Positions 7,243 to 9,094 of a stretch of 9,094 nt of DNA are shown in pieces. Position 1 is the first letter of the stretch, and each line of letters opens with the position of its first letter. Made by a program: the position numbers and the translations under genes. The stretch is from an uncultured Treponema sp. (GTDB lineage: Bacteria; Spirochaetota; Spirochaetia; Treponematales; Treponemataceae). A model generated the notes under the pieces. The model was not told where the DNA came from, searched no databases, and worked only from the letters and a program-made list of their open reading frames with translations. The stretch is from contig CALGGS010000155.1 of NCBI GenBank assembly GCA_937915735.1, forward strand, positions 1 through 9,094, given 5' to 3'.

Positions 7243-7719
7243 ATGAAAAAGACAATTTTAGCATTATTTATATTAATGCTTGCAGGTGTTGCGTTCTGTG
7301 AAAATGGAATGGAAGTGAAAATTGATAATTATTCAATAACAGTTCCATCAGGCTGGTTGGCACAGAGAACAGATTCTTCTACATTGTTTGTGTTGTATTC
7401 ACCGGTGGAAGAAAATGATGATTTTCAGGAAAATGGAAATTTGTCAGTAGAGCAATTACCTTCAAAATATTCTGTAAAAGGATATTTTGAAAGTTCTCGA
7501 GAGTATATCAAAACACTTTATAGTAATTTTAATTTGATTGAAGCCAAAGATAATTATCAGATAATTTCAGGGGAAATAAATGGAACGAAAGTCCAGCAGA
7601 TACAATTTGTTTTTATGAAAGGTAATATTGCAAATGTATTGACATTTACTTCAAATCCAGAAAATTTTGCCCGTTATCTTGATACTTTTAAGAAAATTCA
7701 AAAATCTTTCAAGTATTAA
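7243..7719 (+). CDS. Small secreted protein, DcrB/PsbP-like pattern
   Basis: This is a 158-aa exported protein. Residues 1-19 form a signal peptide (MKK, a hydrophobic core, then GVAFC before ENG). The cysteine at 19 raises the question of a lipoprotein, but VAFC is not a standard lipobox because of the phenylalanine before the cysteine, so a soluble periplasmic product is likelier. The mature part has the order typical of DcrB/PsbP/DUF1795-type domains: IDNYSITVPSGW (27-38), a strand ending VLYSP, an N-x-S-V-E-Q-L strand, a helix with a repeated Y/F pattern (80-97), IISGEINGTKV, then LTFTSNPENFARYLDTFKKIQKSF at the end. That fold assignment is from pattern memory. The start is firm, with AAGGAG 7 nt upstream of the ATG. 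The gene is distinctly AT-rich compared with glnN. No function can be given. Confidence 0.8.
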   Translation: MKKTILALFILMLAGVAFCENGMEVKIDNYSITVPSGWLAQRTDSSTLFVLYSPVEENDDFQENGNLSVEQLPSKYSVKGYFESSREYIKTLYSNFNLIEAKDNYQIISGEINGTKVQQIQFVFMKGNIANVLTFTSNPENFARYLDTFKKIQKSFKY

Positions 7720-7748
7720 AAAATAAGAATTATCGGATTATTGTGAAC

Positions 7749-7777
7749 TTGACTTATTGTCTGGAATGGAGTGTATT
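7749..7777 (+). promoter_or_regulatory. Candidate promoter for the metallo-beta-lactamase-fold gene
   Basis: TTGACT (7749-7754) is followed after 17 bp by TGTATT (7772-7777), matching 5/6 and 4/6 of the sigma-70 consensus. Transcription would begin near 7784. The perfect inverted repeat at 7801-7842 would then lie in the 5' leader, about 13 nt before the start codon. Confidence 0.4.
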
Positions 7778-7800
7778 CGAAAAGCAAAGAACCTCAACGA

Positions 7801-7842
7801 GGGGCTGTCCTAGAAGTTATTAAGAACTTCTAGGACAGCCCC
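7801..7842. repeat. Perfect 18-bp inverted repeat with 6-nt loop
   Basis: GGGGCTGTCCTAGAAGTT (7801-7818) and its exact reverse complement (7825-7842) flank the loop ATTAAG. No mismatch occurs in 18 pairs, and the arms are GC-rich in an AT-rich setting. Neither strand carries a T-tract beyond the stem, so it is not a standard intrinsic terminator. GGGGCTGTCC resembles terminal inverted repeats of some insertion sequences, so it may be two abutting element ends, a miniature element or an excision scar. No clear target duplication flanks it (ACGA on the left, ATAA on the right). As RNA it would form a very stable hairpin immediately before the next start codon. Confidence 0.85.
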
Positions 7843-7855
7843 ATAAATAAAAGTT

Positions 7856-9016
7856 ATGGAAATACATTTTTTACAAACAGAAAGTAGTGACATAATTATT
7901 CTCGGAAATAAAAATGAAATAGCACTTATTGATACAGGTTCTGAAGAACAGTACGACCATATTTGTGATTATATTAAACATCATTTTTTCGGTACTATAA
8001 CAATAAAATTTATTATAAATACTCATTTTCACCAAGATAATTACGGTTGTATTTCGAAACTCACAGAAAATTTTCCAGTTGAAAAAGTATACTTAAAAGA
8101 ATATTCTGGCTTGGATTGTACAACTGCATGGGAAACTCCTGCAGATGACGAATATCGTCAAGCAGAAATGGAAAAGTTTCAGAAGCTGAAAGCTGAACTT
8201 ATAGAAAAAAATCTATATGTTTCTGTTGAAGATATTGAAAACATTTATTTTGGAGATGGAACATTAAAACTTTTTAATACAAAAAAAATTATTCAGGAAA
8301 TTTATGACGATGAGACCAATGCCGAAACTTTCCATAAAATTATGTTTAGTGAAAACATCAATAGTCTCGCAATTTTACTGGATATAGATGATCACTATAT
8401 TTTCTTTGGAGGAGACTGTAACGACCTTCCACAACCTCATTGTAAAGCAGATAGAATGCTTTACAAAATTGCAAAAAGAATTAATAAAAAGATTGATTTA
8501 TATATAGTTCCTAACTATGAAACCTGTCATACAGATTTTTCAGAAACACTAGGTATTTTTAAACCGAAAACTGCTGTCTTTGATAAGAGCGAAGAATATA
8601 TCTCAAAGAAAAGTGATATCCTTACTCATTTAAAAAAGGTAAATCCTAAAGTTCAAATATTCTTTACAAAAAATTGTGCTAAAGTTTTTGATACAGACAG
8701 TGATTTAGGTATTAGCGAAACAACAAGGTGGATCAGCTGGATTTCAGTACTTTTTGTTGGACTTGCTGCAGGAGCTATATACCTTAATAATGTATCATCT
8801 TTTTTTGCTTATATACTACTTTCGCCTATATATTTGATACTCCTTCTTGTTCCACCAATTTGTTTTCTTTCAGCCCCCGTTTATCTTCTTTTGGGAGTTA
8901 GTATTTACAAATGGTTAAAAAAAGGAAAAATCATTTGGATAATTCTAAATGCAACAATTTTTATTCCTTTGTTTATTTACCTACTTTATTTTATAGATTG
9001 CAGTATGGGAATATAA
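7856..9016 (+). CDS. ComEC-type metallo-beta-lactamase-fold protein with C-terminal membrane domain
   Basis: This 386-aa protein has two parts. Residues 1-280 follow the layout of the ComEC/Rec2 metallo-beta-lactamase domain: IHFLQTESSDIIIL (3-16), IALIDTG (22-28), INTHFHQDNYG (54-64), NINSLAILLDIDDHYIFFGGD (167-187) and IVPNYETCH (217-225). H57, H59, D61 and D187 keep expected metal-ligand positions. N62 replaces the last histidine of HxHxDH, and N220 stands where ComEC-like proteins have the HHGS histidine. Residues 292-381 hold three or four hydrophobic segments (about 292-310, 316-338, 340-354, 359-381), with a KWLKKGK turn before the last. There is no signal peptide, so the hydrolase-like part is probably cytoplasmic. 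The ATG is the first possible in-frame start after a TAA at 7844-7846, but no Shine-Dalgarno precedes it. The gene is strongly AT-rich. Its function and substrate are unknown. Confidence 0.82.
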   Translation: MEIHFLQTESSDIIILGNKNEIALIDTGSEEQYDHICDYIKHHFFGTITIKFIINTHFHQDNYGCISKLTENFPVEKVYLKEYSGLDCTTAWETPADDEYRQAEMEKFQKLKAELIEKNLYVSVEDIENIYFGDGTLKLFNTKKIIQEIYDDETNAETFHKIMFSENINSLAILLDIDDHYIFFGGDCNDLPQPHCKADRMLYKIAKRINKKIDLYIVPNYETCHTDFSETLGIFKPKTAVFDKSEEYISKKSDILTHLKKVNPKVQIFFTKNCAKVFDTDSDLGISETTRWISWISVLFVGLAAGAIYLNNVSSFFAYILLSPIYLILLLVPPICFLSAPVYLLLGVSIYKWLKKGKIIWIILNATIFIPLFIYLLYFIDCSMGI

Positions 9017-9017
9017 A

Positions 9018-9033
9018 TTTTATTATAATAAAA
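9018..9033. repeat. 16-bp AT-only palindrome after the last gene
   Basis: TTTTATTATAATAAAA is a perfect palindrome starting one base after the stop codon of the preceding gene. All pairs are A-T and there is no loop, so it is too weak to be a convincing terminator and may be chance in AT-rich DNA. The remaining bases to 9094 hold no recognisable feature. Confidence 0.3.
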
Positions 9034-9094
9034 AACGTATAACACATATAAGGCCCCAGCTTGTCAATAAGAATCCTCAAAAAATAATCACTTA

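Noticed and set aside
7801..7842. Intrinsic terminator for the upstream secreted-protein gene.
   Set aside because: The stem is suitable, but it lies 80 bp past the stop and neither strand has a T-tract after it, so it is recorded as an inverted repeat of uncertain role.

Overview
This window most likely comes from a host-associated spirochaete of the Treponema type. That is an inference from several weak signals: a type III glutamine synthetase, a DUF3943-type outer-membrane protein, Shine-Dalgarno sites of the AGGAG kind (which argue against Bacteroidetes), moderate GC and some TTTACA/TATAAT-like promoters. No rRNA or species-diagnostic gene is present, so the genus is not proven.

Left part (1-4813, all on the minus strand). 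Read in the direction of transcription, it holds an O-acetylhomoserine sulfhydrylase of the Cys/Met PLP family (4813-3539), a secreted DUF3943 protein (3460-1916), a REP-like intergenic element (1861-1914), a divergent threonine synthase (1850-543), a small one-helix membrane protein (464-156) and a tRNA-Thr(CGT) (72-1) with its own likely promoter. The two enzymes draw on the same homoserine branch: one leads to methionine/homocysteine, the other to threonine. The outer-membrane protein between them has no obvious link to that pathway. Gaps are short (about 65-80 bp), so partial co-transcription is possible.

Centre (4814-7019). A 121-bp AT-rich divergent intergenic region separates the sulfhydrylase gene from glnN, a complete type III glutamine synthetase (694 aa) on the plus strand, which assimilates ammonium.

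Right part (7020-9094). Base composition falls sharply from balanced to strongly AT-rich shortly after glnN. A 223-bp spacer, possibly with a decayed minus-strand coding remnant, is followed by a small secreted protein with a DcrB/PsbP-like pattern (7243-7719). Next come a likely promoter, a perfect 18-bp inverted repeat (7801-7842), and a 386-aa protein joining a ComEC-type metallo-beta-lactamase fold to a C-terminal membrane domain (7856-9016). In that protein two expected metal-ligand histidines appear as asparagine. This AT-rich block looks like accessory DNA and holds the most unusual content. No CRISPR array, complete insertion sequence, phage gene or rRNA was found.
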